From Singulisphaera acidiphila DSM 18658 (lineage in GTDB: Bacteria; Planctomycetota; Planctomycetia; Isosphaerales; Isosphaeraceae), in NCBI RefSeq assembly GCF_000242455.2, contig NC_019892.1, forward strand, positions 7,884,744-7,948,743: 64,000 nucleotides of DNA, written 5' to 3'. The position numbers and the translations under genes were made by a program. Under the pieces are notes generated by a model. It had not been told where the DNA came from, did no database searches, and was given only the letters and a program-made list of their open reading frames with translations. Below, in pieces: positions 45,487-54,508 of this stretch. The number at the start of each line of letters is the position of its first letter. The first letter of the stretch is position 1.

Positions 45487-46009
45487 TCCATCCCTTGGCT
45501 GAACCATTCAACCCCTTCGCTCCACCCGCATTACCAGGCTTCAACGCTACTACGGGTTGATCCGCCCCTGTGCCACGCATCGGGACTTTGACCTCGTGGG
45601 GCCTCCACTTGGGCATCTCCCTTGGCATCGTGACGACAGGTTCCCACGTTCCCCGCGAGAGCCTGAACCGAGCTCGCGCCACCTTTACGCCGGTCACCAT
45701 CAAGGCCGTAAGCAGGTCCCGCCTTGACTGCATCCCAGGCCAACGACTGGAGCCTGGTTTCGATGACGTCCCTACGCTTTCGACGCCTCATCGGTGGTTC
45801 ACTTGCGTTCGCCTTCTCGGTTCTTATCTGACCGGTTCAGACCGGCCTTTTCCCGAACGCTCACGACCAGGACTCTTAATCCAAGCCGCTTCGGGTGATT
45901 TGGAATCTGGTCCTGCAACCCGATCCCGAGGGACCTACCCTCATCTCTCACGCAGCATGGCGTTCCGGGACGCTCCTGAAAGTCGTCCTTTCACACCTTC
46001 GTGGCGCAC

Positions 46010-46814
46010 AGTCATCCGCATAGTTGACGACATGAGCGTCGAGCCGTTGTTCGTGTCCGAGGAGCTTCCAGCCCACAATGAACCGACGCATATAAATGTT
46101 AGCGAGTAACGGTGACAGAGGAGACCCTTGCGGGCTGCCCCGGCCCTCATCCTTGTTCCGAGTCGTTCGGCGCGTCCGACCCCGATCGTCGGTCTCTTCC
46201 ACCGGGGCCACCAGCCACATCTTGATCAGCCCCAGGAGGTGCCGGTCGCTGATGCGTCGTGACAGCGATTTCAGGAGCTCCGAGTGCGGGATACTGTCGA
46301 AATAGCCGGACAAATCGGCGTCCACCACATCATTATGCCCCATGCTCACATGCCCATGGACCTGCCTCACAGCGTCCAGGGCACTGCGGCCCGCCCGGTA
46401 AGCGTGTTGTTCCGGAGGCAGGTCGGCCTCGAAGATCGGCTCCAAGACCAGAACCACCGCCATCTGCACCACGCGGTCCCGGATCGTTGCGATCCCCAGC
46501 GGCCTTTGCTTCCCATCCGGTTTAGGGATCAGGACGCGGCGCACTGGAGACGGTTGATACGTGCGATCCCTCACCTCGGTCGTCAGTTCGTCGAGCCATC
46601 GGTCGCGGCCGTACGCCTCAATGTCCTCGAAGGTCTGGCCGTCCACCCCCGGGGCGCCGTCGTTGGAGCGACAACGCAGGTAGGCAAACTCCAGGATATC
46701 CTGCCGATACACCTTGTCGTACAACCGATAAAACCGATACCCCGGCGATTCCTTCGCTTTGGCATGCAGCGTCGTCTGGAGTTTCTGAACCTTCGGTGGA
46801 GGTGTGAGGCTCAT
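46010..46814 (-). CDS. ltrA: Outer-intron reverse transcriptase/maturase, 5' exon part (up to YADD)
   Basis: From ATG 46814 (GGGAG upstream) the frame gives RT domains 0-4: NDGAPGVDGQTFEDI, then RRVLIPKPDGKQRPLGI, YRAGRSALDAVRQVHG, VVDADLSGYFDSIPH, GSPQGSPLSPLLANIYM and VVNYADD. Immediately after the two Asp codons plus one T, the sequence switches to GTGCGCC, the 5' end of another group II intron. Unspliced, the frame runs a few nonsense codons into the intron and stops at 45948. It continues at 44065-43545. The two parts sum to 1326 nt (805 + 521), exactly 442 codons including the stop. Confidence 0.88.
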
Positions 46815-47432
46815 GCCAATCTCCCGGCTCTCATGCTCTTTGTGACGCTGGTCTTGAACTCAGGCCCCTTCCCTCGACCGGCGTTACCCGGCGTCCACGG
46901 TAGTACGGGCCTGTCCGCCACCCCAGTCGGCCCGGCCAGTCCCTCGCGGGCGTCCGGTTGGAGGTCACGCGCCTCCGCCAAGTGGGGTTTCCCGTGTTGC
47001 AGGCGTCTCCCGTTTGTCGACATGCCGTTGCCATTACCCCGGTGGGATCGCTGGGTCAGATCGCTCATGGGACGGCCTATTCCACCCGTTTCCCTGTTCA
47101 TCAGCGACGACGGCCTTCCCCGATGTATTGGCGGGTCGGCTCCCACGTTAAACCTTTCGAGGCCTGCTCAGCATTCACTCGCGTTACGGCCTGTCGACTC
47201 GCTGCGCCGCCAGGCGGCACATTTGTCTCGAAGGCTCCGACGGCTTCGTTACCTCCACCGCCGCTCCGATAGCTTCCGGCCGGAGCGATTCAGTTGGCCG
47301 GGCGGGACTTGCACCCGCTGGGAAGACACTGCCTTATCACGGCGCACAATTCAAACAATTTTAATTTCCAAAATATATGTTAAACCAATTCGCAATATGC
47401 AATAAAAATCATGAATCCGCCATTCAAACCGA

Positions 47433-47454
47433 AGTGGCTGAGTCTTCAGCCACT
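47433..47454 (-). terminator. Hairpin after the ferritin-like gene
   Basis: AGTGGCTGA (47433-47441), loop GTCT, TCAGCCACT (47446-47454). It lies 22 nt past the ferritin-like gene's stop. A T-run (ATGATTTTT) follows only at some distance on the minus strand. Confidence 0.6.
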
Positions 47455-47475
47455 CCGGGAATTCCGTCGCCGGTC

Positions 47476-48210
47476 TTAACGGAAGAATCGCTGGACATTG
47501 AGGTTATAGAATTCAGCCTCAAGATCTTCGAGCAGGAGAGCGAAGTTCAGGATCGCAATGTCATTGGCGTCGGTGCGGAACAAGTTATACGAGGGGGCGA
47601 CTCCCCCGTTGAGGCTTGCGATGAACGGAGTCACGTTGTTGACCACTTCCTCCTGGGGCATCGGAATCTCGAACGCCAGTCCAGCCGGCACCAGAGGAAG
47701 ATTCTCGAGCGCATTGATATAGGACGCGTGTCGCCCCTCGACGAGGGCGATTCTGGCCGCCGCGCTCAGATAAACGGGGTTGTTGATGAAAGGCGCTGCC
47801 CCGGTGTAAGCGCGAGCCCCCGTGTTTTCGAAGGCAAAGGAGAGCGCAACGAACTGGTCAACGTTCGCTGCGGTCAGATTCTTGAAAGTGGCTTTGGGAC
47901 GAGCGGCCTGCCCCAAGGCATTCCGAAGATAGGCCACATGCGTGTTTTCGTCCGCCTGAATCTCCTGGAAGGCTCTTCGATTGTAGCCAGAGTAAAGTTC
48001 CGGGAATGCGGCTGAGGCCGAACGGCCGGTTGCCAAAGCAGCCCCGGCGACCACGGCCGTGGTCGCCATCCCCCGTCCCATGAAATGGCGGCGTGACGAA
48101 ACCGTTCGTCCCTTCTGGGAGTCCTCTCCCTCGCGGGGCTCCACGGCATGAATTGCCGAGGCCTTGTTCATCATCTCTTGCAGGTCGGTTGAGGTTACAT
48201 CGTGGTGCAT
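47476..48210 (-). CDS. Tat-exported ferritin-like domain protein
   Basis: The product is 244 residues. A twin-arginine signal lies at residues 39-67 (SRRHFMGRGMATTAVVAG, then a hydrophobic stretch ending ATGRSASA). The mature part matches the Ferritin_2-type family: EIQADENTHVAYLRNALGQA with E and H ligand candidates, FVALSFAFENTGARAYTGAA, AARIALVEGRHASYIN and LNFALLLEDLEAEFYNL. These proteins are predicted four-helix bundles of unknown substrate, common in planctomycetes. It is transcribed toward the intron; the intron's 5' end is 129 nt past the stop. Confidence 0.87.
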   Translation of the reverse strand: MHHDVTSTDLQEMMNKASAIHAVEPREGEDSQKGRTVSSRRHFMGRGMATTAVVAGAALATGRSASAAFPELYSGYNRRAFQEIQADENTHVAYLRNALGQAARPKATFKNLTAANVDQFVALSFAFENTGARAYTGAAPFINNPVYLSAAARIALVEGRHASYINALENLPLVPAGLAFEIPMPQEEVVNNVTPFIASLNGGVAPSYNLFRTDANDIAILNFALLLEDLEAEFYNLNVQRFFR

Positions 48211-49035
48211 CGATCATCCCCTTTCACAATCGACTCGGTGGTGCATAACGAGATGAGTCGGCCGTACGGGCCGGAGCGATAGTCCCGGCAATCTCAGTGC
48301 CGTTATGGACAACAAACTTGCATTTTTTACAAATTTCTTCAGCGGCACTTCGATCCGGTTGACGAACGGCCAGTAAAACGTCGTGATGGAATCCACCAAC
48401 CGGATCATTCGCTCTGACAATTCAAGGAATCGCGTGGCTTGGGCTCGGTTACGTAATTCTTTTCTTTGTCAGGACAAATCATGAAAATTTTCAATAAACC
48501 CAATTTTTCTTATTTATACGCAACAAAAAATCATGCACGTGCGATCACGTCGAGGTAACGTGACGAGGAAGAGTATTCGGAGGCAACAGGCGGGATGTCG
48601 ATGTGACAAAAAGGGAGGAGAGGAGTCGGCCCAGCCAACCCATTCGGGCCCATCTTCCGTCGTATCTTGAACGACGAGCTATCGAAGACGGAGGCCCCTG
48701 TTGGTGTCCCTCAGCCTTTCGCAGGTCGCCTCACAACGCGTCTCGCAGCCGATCCCAGGTGCCAGCTTGCTTCGACAGCGGTGTTCCGTCGGGTGGCTCT
48801 GGGTTTGTCGCGCAATCACCCACAATTCAAATTCTTTAAGACAAAATCAAGAACGCACACATTACCGTTCTGACCTGTCGATTCTTTCGCAATCCCAAAG
48901 GGACAACTGTTCCTCGAAATCGGAACGGTCAAAAAAATGCCAACATTAATCAATGTCTAAATTTTCACGCAACTCCCCCACCGTGGTTGGGGGAGTTGCA
49001 CGGTCGTGAATAACCCTGGGGGGTGCCGGCCGTCT
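48211..49035. other. Gene-poor, partly AT-rich interval
   Basis: These 825 bases contain the promoter of the ferritin-like gene and a terminator for the DUF1501 gene. Two AT-rich patches (about 48450-48540 and 48825-48960) stand out. Three overlapping short plus-strand frames between 48603 and 48949 lack ribosome sites and recognisable content. Confidence 0.4.
48970..48998 (-). terminator. Hairpin terminator after the DUF1501 gene
   Basis: CAACTCCCCCA (48970-48980), a 7-nt loop, TGGGGGAGTTG (48988-48998). The 11-bp GC-rich stem is followed on the minus strand by GCGTGAAAATTT. Confidence 0.7.
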
Positions 49036-50367
49036 TCAGAGCAATTCGCGAGGCGCATTGCCGCCATCGACGAGTCGGATCGGCCGGCCATCCGGCGTCT
49101 CGAACTGAAGGTTGGGGTCAATGCCAAGAGCGGTGTAGATGGTGGCGGCGAGGTCGGCCGGCGTGACGGGCTGGTCGGCAGGGGCATCACCCCCCGCGTC
49201 GGTCTTGCCCAACACGAGGCCGTGAGGCAGACCGGCCCCCGCCAGCAAGGCGCAGTTGGCGCGACCATGATGGTCGCGACCCGCGTTGGCGTTAATCTTC
49301 GGCGTTCGGCCGAATTCCCCCATCAAAACGACGAGCGTGCGGTCGAGCAATCCGCGCTCCTCGAGGTCCAGCAACAACGCTGACACCCCCTTATCGAGCG
49401 GCGGTGCCAGCGTGTTTTTGATCGTCGGGAAATTCTGCTGATGGGTGTCCCAGCCGAGCGGTCCCATACCCCGATCGTTGAGTGTGACGAACGAGACTCC
49501 CGCTTCAACCAGGCGACGGGCCAGCAGGCAGGACTGCCCCAAGGGGGTCCGGCCATACCGGGAGCGAACATACTCAGGTTCGGCGTCGAGCCGGAACGCG
49601 GCCTGCGCGGCGCTTGAGGTCAAAAGGTCGTACGCCTGGTCGGCAAACTGGTCACGGCTGGCGGTCAAGGGAGTCGGCGACACTTCATGCGCGAAGGCGT
49701 CGAGCGTCTTGACCATCGAGCGACGGCGGCGGAGCCGGTCGAGCGTCACCCGGTCGGGGGGAGTGAGGTTGCTCACACGAAAGCTCGGCTGATTGGGATC
49801 GCCCGTGACCGCAAACGGGTCGTAGGCCGGAGTCAGGTAACCGCTCGACGAGAACAAGGGGGCGTCGGGGACCGCCACGTACGGCGGTAACACCCCTTGG
49901 TTCCCCTCACGAGCCTTGGCCACCACGCTGCCATAACTGGGATAGACGACTGACGTCGACGGCCGATAGCCCGTCAGAAGATGGTGCGCAGCCCGATCGT
50001 GGTCGGCCTCCGGTGACGTAACGCTCCGGATCAAACTGACCCGGTCCATCATCGTGGCAAGCGTCGGGAAGACTTCGCTGATCTTGAGCCCGGGCACAGC
50101 CGTGTCGATCGGCTTGAACTCTCCTCGGACATCCGCCGGCGCATCGGGCTTGGGATCAAACGTGTCCAGATGCGAAGCCCCCCCCGCCAGCCAGATCAAG
50201 ATGCAGTTGCTGGCCCGCTCCGTCCCCTTCGCAGTCGCCCCATAAGAGAGCGTGCGGAGCCGAAGCAAGTCGCCAAGTGCCAGCCCCGAGACCCCGAACA
50301 GACCGGCTCGCAAGATGTCGCGTCGGCTCGGGCCGCGGCACGGACCTTGGTTCGCGGAGTGAGACAT
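49036..50367 (-). CDS. DUF1501 family protein (Tat-exported)
   Basis: The 443-residue protein has a twin-arginine signal (SRRDILRAGLFGVSGLALGD, residues 15-34). The DUF1501 fold, related to sulfatases/alkaline phosphatases, shows WLAGGASHLDTFDPKPDAP, then RSVTSPEADHDRAAHHLLTG, LNDRGMGPLGWDTHQQNF, VVLMGEFGRTPKIN and GRDHHGRANCALLAGAGL. Start ATG 50367 is preceded by GGGGAG. It follows the DUF1549/DUF1553 gene by 59 nt. In planctomycetes these two families almost always come as a pair, probably in one operon. Their biochemical role is unresolved. Confidence 0.92.
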   Translation of the reverse strand: MSHSANQGPCRGPSRRDILRAGLFGVSGLALGDLLRLRTLSYGATAKGTERASNCILIWLAGGASHLDTFDPKPDAPADVRGEFKPIDTAVPGLKISEVFPTLATMMDRVSLIRSVTSPEADHDRAAHHLLTGYRPSTSVVYPSYGSVVAKAREGNQGVLPPYVAVPDAPLFSSSGYLTPAYDPFAVTGDPNQPSFRVSNLTPPDRVTLDRLRRRRSMVKTLDAFAHEVSPTPLTASRDQFADQAYDLLTSSAAQAAFRLDAEPEYVRSRYGRTPLGQSCLLARRLVEAGVSFVTLNDRGMGPLGWDTHQQNFPTIKNTLAPPLDKGVSALLLDLEERGLLDRTLVVLMGEFGRTPKINANAGRDHHGRANCALLAGAGLPHGLVLGKTDAGGDAPADQPVTPADLAATIYTALGIDPNLQFETPDGRPIRLVDGGNAPRELL

Positions 50368-50426
50368 GGTCGAGGCTCCCCAGGGCAGATGGGTGGTTGA
50401 GGAAAAGAGGGCGCACCGAGCCGGAC

Positions 50427-52997
50427 TCAATGATTGAAGGCAAACTCACGGGAGCCGAGTAAGGCCCAGAACAGGTCCTCGGCCGTCTCGCGCAACGTGG
50501 CCGCTTGTTTGAGCTCGACCACCCAGTGCGACGACTCCTCGGCGGTCGGTGGCCGACACAAAGTCCGTAGATAGAGGTTCTCGACAATCTCCTCGGGCTC
50601 GGGCTGAAGGTCGAGGAGGTTCGCCAAGTAGCCGTTGAGGTGCGAGACCTTCCCCTCGATCACATCCCCCCCGATCATCAGGAGCGATTGCCGTAAGCTG
50701 AGCAAGGGGGTCGAAACCGACGAACAGCCGTTCGTCCGGGCACAACGGCCAAAGGTCTCGAGAATCGTACTGGCGGTGGCAGGGTCGGTCACGTCGATCG
50801 CCCGCGTCCCCGCCGCCCGGTTCGGGTAGCGATTGGCCACGTCGGTCACCTGGGCCAGGGCATCCGCCATCTGGTGCGCACTCAACGGGCGGGGAAGGTG
50901 ATGCGAGAACAACCGAGTATCACGCTCATTGCCGGGGACCGTGGCGGACGAGCAACCGTAGACCCGAGACGTCGCGATCGTGCGCACCAGGTCGCGAAGA
51001 TCAAACTTGTGTGCAACGAAATGCTTGCCGAGGGCATCGAGCAGCTCAGGATGCACCGGGGGATTCGACCGACTCAGATCGTCCGGAGGATCGGCAATCC
51101 CCTTGCCGAAGAACTGCGCCCAGGTCCAGTTGGCCATCGCGCGAGCGAAATACGGGTTGTCCGGAGCGGTGATCCAGTCGGCAAGCACCTTCCGAGGGTC
51201 CTCGTCCTTCGCCACTTCGACCCGTTTCTGATCGAGCAGCCGAGGCTCAGCCCGTTTTTTCGTCCTGATGTGCTCGACTTGGCCATCGGGATTAATCTTG
51301 ACGATGGTCTTGCCCATCATGCCCCCGCCCCCGCCGCCACTCCGCTGGACCTTCGCAAAGCAGGCGGCCAGGCCGAAGTAGTCGTCCTGGGTCCAGACGT
51401 CGAACGGGTGGTCGTGGCACTGCGCACACCGCATCCGAAGCGCCAGGAAACGCTGGGCGGTCTGCTCGGCCTGGGTCTTGGCGTCGGGTCCGTCGAGCGC
51501 GTAGTTCGCGGGACCACCATCAAAATCCTCGGGTTTCCCCGTCGCAGTCAGCAGCGTACGAACGACCACGTCCCACGGGGTGTTCTCGAGCAAACGCTCG
51601 TCGATCCAGGTCTGGTATCGGGTGGCCCCGTTCCCAAGCCGGGCCGTGCTGATCTGGAGCAGGTCGCCAAGCTTGATCCGCCAGAACCGCACAAAATCGC
51701 GACTCGCCAGGAGTTGGTCGACGAGCTTGGCTCGCTTGTCGGGATTTTCGTCCGCAATGAACCGGCGAACCTGCTCCACCGAGGGCTGCTCACCGGTCAA
51801 GTCGAGGGAAACCCGGCGCAGAAACGCCGAGTCGCTCGCAGGCGGACTGGGAGGAACCTTGAGCGATTCCAGGCGTTGGATGAGCTCGTCATCAATGAAG
51901 TTCGCCCGAGGCAAAGCCGCGAAGTCAAACTTCAGGTCGGGATTAATGACCGTTGCAAGCCTGATGTTGACGACCTGCGACTGATAACGCACGATCAGGT
52001 CGGTCTCGGCGCGGCGAGGCAGGCCCACCTTCCCCTTGGAGTCGATGCTGGCGGCCGAATCATCGTTGACTCGAAACGTGGACAACCGGGTCACATCGCG
52101 CTGGTGCCCGTCAGCGTAGGAGGCGAGCACCCGGACCTGTTGAGCACCCGGTTCTTCCAGACGAACATGATTCGGTTCCACGGCCAGGCGGACGAGCGCA
52201 CCGTGCGTGGTCCCTCGACGTATGGGCGCACCGGCGGCCACCCAGCTCAGCAAGGTCTGATACTCGGGCGACTGGACGGAGAACCGAGGTCCGCCGCCGT
52301 GTGGTATTTGCCCGGTTGCCTTCTGAAGCATGAGACTCTGCGAAGGGGCGAGCAAGGAAACCCTGCGCCCGGCCTCGTCCCGAGTCAACGCCTGGTGGTC
52401 ACCCACCGGATCATAGCCGAAGAGGGAGAGGTGGAAGCCGTTCTGGCCCCCCCCTTTGCCGTGGCAGGCCCCCGTGTTGCAGCCGGCTCGTGTGAAGATC
52501 GGCACGATATCCTCGCCGAAGTCCCAACCTCGGTCGGAACCTGCGTCGACCTTGACTGTCGTCGTGGCCTTCGCCCCTGCCAGGCTCGCGGTGACAGTGG
52601 CCTGGCCCGGCCCCACCGGCTGCAAATATCCCCCCGAATCCACCGTCACGACCCCGGCGGGCTCCACCGTCCAGGTAAAGCCTGGCGTAACGTCGAGCAG
52701 AGTGTTGGCGGCTCCCGTCCTGTGCGCAAGGAGTTGCCACCCCGGATCCCCCGGCGCAAGGGTCAGGGTCGCCGGAGTCAACTGAAACGACGGCGAAGCG
52801 GTCGCTGCGAATTTCGCTCGCGAAAGGCTCGGAACGTCACAGAGAGCGTCCGTGGGAGCCGCCTTCTCGACCAAAGCGGTCGGAGCCATGGGAGACGATG
52901 GTGGTGGCCCCGCAGTGGGAGTCGCGGTCTTCCCACACCCCGAAATTCCTAACAGGACGCACAAGAACGCGTTCCAGCCATGTCCCCGACGGGTCAT
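50427..52997 (-). CDS. DUF1549/DUF1553 lipoprotein with Ig-like domain and c-type heme motif
   Basis: The product is 856 residues. ATG 52997 gives a lipoprotein signal ending LLGISGC (lipobox I-S-G-C); an earlier in-frame ATG at 53051 would hide it. A Big-like domain covers about 80-150. Then come CNTGACHGKGGGQNGF (a CxxxxCH variant) and a second Ig-like part at about 270-350. DUF1549 (about 365-580) contains FLRRVSLDLTG and MRCAQCHDHPFDVW, a canonical CxxCH. DUF1553 (about 610-850) contains FARAMANWTWAQFFGKG and HPELLDALG. It is likely a periplasmic, possibly heme-bearing enzyme of a planctomycete-specific pathway. It is upstream of its DUF1501 partner. Confidence 0.92.
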   Translation of the reverse strand: MTRRGHGWNAFLCVLLGISGCGKTATPTAGPPPSSPMAPTALVEKAAPTDALCDVPSLSRAKFAATASPSFQLTPATLTLAPGDPGWQLLAHRTGAANTLLDVTPGFTWTVEPAGVVTVDSGGYLQPVGPGQATVTASLAGAKATTTVKVDAGSDRGWDFGEDIVPIFTRAGCNTGACHGKGGGQNGFHLSLFGYDPVGDHQALTRDEAGRRVSLLAPSQSLMLQKATGQIPHGGGPRFSVQSPEYQTLLSWVAAGAPIRRGTTHGALVRLAVEPNHVRLEEPGAQQVRVLASYADGHQRDVTRLSTFRVNDDSAASIDSKGKVGLPRRAETDLIVRYQSQVVNIRLATVINPDLKFDFAALPRANFIDDELIQRLESLKVPPSPPASDSAFLRRVSLDLTGEQPSVEQVRRFIADENPDKRAKLVDQLLASRDFVRFWRIKLGDLLQISTARLGNGATRYQTWIDERLLENTPWDVVVRTLLTATGKPEDFDGGPANYALDGPDAKTQAEQTAQRFLALRMRCAQCHDHPFDVWTQDDYFGLAACFAKVQRSGGGGGGMMGKTIVKINPDGQVEHIRTKKRAEPRLLDQKRVEVAKDEDPRKVLADWITAPDNPYFARAMANWTWAQFFGKGIADPPDDLSRSNPPVHPELLDALGKHFVAHKFDLRDLVRTIATSRVYGCSSATVPGNERDTRLFSHHLPRPLSAHQMADALAQVTDVANRYPNRAAGTRAIDVTDPATASTILETFGRCARTNGCSSVSTPLLSLRQSLLMIGGDVIEGKVSHLNGYLANLLDLQPEPEEIVENLYLRTLCRPPTAEESSHWVVELKQAATLRETAEDLFWALLGSREFAFNH

Positions 52998-53279
52998 GAG
53001 TCGCACTCCCTCTCCGTCGATCGGGAAAGCCGCACACCGAGGAAATGACAAACGTCGTCGCTATTGAATGATCCTAATCCCCTAAGACCAGCCTTGCAAG
53101 AGATGCCTCAAAAGTCGACGGCAAAATCATCGTTGGATTCGACCGATCGGCTGACGACGAAACGAGTCCTGACCGTCGGGACGTTTCCCGGATGTGATAG
53201 GGTGGATATCGTAAACGGCGCATCGCCGTGCGGCCATTGCGGAGCCGCTTGCATCCGTCGAACGATTGAGACTGACCCA

Positions 53280-54275
53280 ATGAAAGCCGTCGTATTTGAG
53301 CAGTTCGGCGAGCCCTCCGAGGTACTTCGGGTCCGGGACGTGCCGATTCCGGAGCCTGGACCGGGCGAAGTCCGGGTCAGGATGATCGCCAGCCCGGTCA
53401 ATCCATCCGACCTGCTCGTGGTTCGTGGCCGCTACGGCGTGCTCCCGAGCTTGCCGTCCACCCCAGGCTTCGAGGGGGTGGGGGTGGTGGACAAGGTCGG
53501 GTCGGGCCTGCTCGGTTGGCTGGTCAAGGGGAAGCGGGTCACGGTCATCAACCACAAGGGGGGCAATTGGGCTGAGTACGCGGTCATCCCCGCGCGCCAG
53601 GCGAGGCCGGTGGCTCAGGACATCCCCGACGAGCAGGTCGCGTCTTTCTTCGTCAATCCGGCCACGGTACTGGCGATGGCGCGACACGTCCTCGCGGTCC
53701 CGAAGGGGGAATGGTTGCTTCAGTCAGCAGCGGGCTCGGTGCTGGGCCGGATGATGATCAAATTGGGCAGGCACGACGGCTTCAAGACGCTCAACGTCGT
53801 CCGTCGCCGCGAAGCGATGGCTGAACTGCAAGCGATGGGCGCGGATGCCGTGATCTCGTCCTCCGACGGCCCGATCGCCGACCAGGTCCGCAAAATTGTG
53901 GGATCCGAGGGGGTGAAGTACGCGATCGACCCTGTGGGGGGGGAGACCGGAACCGGGGTCTTCCAATCGCTTGCCCCGGACGCACGCATGCTCGTTTACG
54001 GCACGCTCTCACAGCAACCATTACAGATCGACCCGAGGTTGATGATTGCCGGCAAGCGCATCGTCGAAGGCTTCTGGCTGGGCCACTGGATGAGAGAGCG
54101 GAGCATCCCCAGCGCCCTTCGCCTCTTTCGCGAAATCGCCAACCTCATCCGTGCCGACGTGCTTGCCACCGAGATCGGCAAGTCGTTCCCGATCGACGCA
54201 ATCGGTGACGCTGTCCGCGAAGCCGAGCAAGTCGGCCGCCATGGCAAAGTGCTCCTTCAAACCGGAAGCCGCTGA
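53280..54275 (+). CDS. MDR-superfamily NAD(P)H-dependent oxidoreductase (MECR / quinone reductase-like)
   Basis: The 331-residue product starts at ATG 53280 with MKAVVFEQFGEPSEVLRV, the typical start of zinc-independent MDR enzymes. GroES-like part: ASPVNPSDLLVVRGRYG and TPGFEGVGVVDKVGSGL. The Rossmann part has WLLQSAAGSVLGRMMIKLGR and ADAVISSSDGP. No catalytic or structural Zn Cys sets are present. The closest groups are mitochondrial-type enoyl thioester reductase (MECR/ETR) and quinone oxidoreductase. The frame is open upstream to 53064, but those residues are not MDR-like. It forms a single-gene unit followed by a 17-bp hairpin. Confidence 0.85.
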   Translation: MKAVVFEQFGEPSEVLRVRDVPIPEPGPGEVRVRMIASPVNPSDLLVVRGRYGVLPSLPSTPGFEGVGVVDKVGSGLLGWLVKGKRVTVINHKGGNWAEYAVIPARQARPVAQDIPDEQVASFFVNPATVLAMARHVLAVPKGEWLLQSAAGSVLGRMMIKLGRHDGFKTLNVVRRREAMAELQAMGADAVISSSDGPIADQVRKIVGSEGVKYAIDPVGGETGTGVFQSLAPDARMLVYGTLSQQPLQIDPRLMIAGKRIVEGFWLGHWMRERSIPSALRLFREIANLIRADVLATEIGKSFPIDAIGDAVREAEQVGRHGKVLLQTGSR

Positions 54276-54367
54276 TGGCATCCCACCAGCCGGCCCGTTG
54301 AGATTCTCCTCGCCTGCGGTGGCTTAGCCAATCTTCGTTCGGAATCGATCACAGGGCAAGCGACCAA

Positions 54368-54405
54368 TGGGCACCTGGGGGCCGCGCACGGCCCCCAGGT
54401 GCCCA
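54368..54405. terminator. Perfect 17-bp hairpin after the MDR gene
   Basis: TGGGCACCTGGGGGCCG (54368-54384), loop CGCA, then the exact complement (54389-54405), followed by AAAATG. It is very stable, with no T tract on the plus strand. The opposing frame at 54509-54847, if real, ends 104 nt to its right. Confidence 0.6.
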
Positions 54406-54508
54406 AAATGTGAGCAAACACGCAGGGAAACCGCTCGAGGGAGCCCACATTTTTTGAATCGACTCGATTCAAATCCAACAAATGCCGCTTCTTTGCAATC
54501 GGTGCCAA

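Larger units (their letters stand above)
44066..46009 (-). mobile_element. Inner group II intron, inserted at the YADD codons of the outer RT gene
   Basis: The 5' end at 46009 reads GTGCGCCACGAAGGTG. Domain V (44106-44139) reads GAGCCGGATGAGG, a CGAGAGC turn, then CTCCCGTCCGGATC; domain VI contains GGGGG/CCCCC and the 3' end ...GGCTACTCGAC at 44066, again with an A 7 nt from the end. Length 1944 nt. The exon junction is GCGGATGACT^TTGTGATC, which rejoins the outer RT frame as YADD-F-VI. The minus-strand GTCATC at 45767-45762, about 240 nt into the intron, could be EBS1 pairing with GATGAC just before the splice site, with a one-base offset. Same orientation as the host intron. Confidence 0.88.
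43444..47347 (-). mobile_element. Outer group II intron, interrupted by a second group II intron
   Basis: The 5' end at 47347 reads GTGCGCCGTGATAAGG, matching the group II GUGYG start. After the RT frame, domain V (43500-43532) reads GAGCCGGATG, a CCAGAAAATGG tip, then CCGTCCGGTTC. Domain VI follows, with GTGG/CCAC and GGGG/CCCC pairing. The 3' end is CTCGACTCTAC at 43444, with an A 7 nt from the end as expected for the branch point. Total length is 3904 nt; without the inner intron it is 1960 nt, a normal size. The insertion is in AT-rich intergenic DNA between the LTxxQ gene and the ferritin-like gene, so it breaks no host gene. Ends were judged by eye and could be off by a few bases. Confidence 0.85.

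Noticed and set aside
45948..46009. The RT C-terminal residues after YADD (CAPRRCERTTF...) as a variant RT
   Set aside because: These codons are the start of the inner intron (GTGCGCC...), not RT sequence.
43545..46814. Two separate degraded group II introns lying side by side
   Set aside because: The RT halves join in frame to exactly 442 codons at a YADD-F junction, and the intron ends are nested, not sequential.
46284..47405. A 373-codon plus-strand open frame across the outer intron 5' end
   Set aside because: It is the complement of intron domain I and the RT N-terminus.
48603..48949. Three short overlapping plus-strand frames
   Set aside because: No ribosome site and low-complexity Ser/Arg composition; most likely non-coding.
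50874..52952. A 692-codon plus-strand open frame
   Set aside because: Antisense to the DUF1549/1553 gene; Arg/Gly/Val-rich with no recognisable motif.
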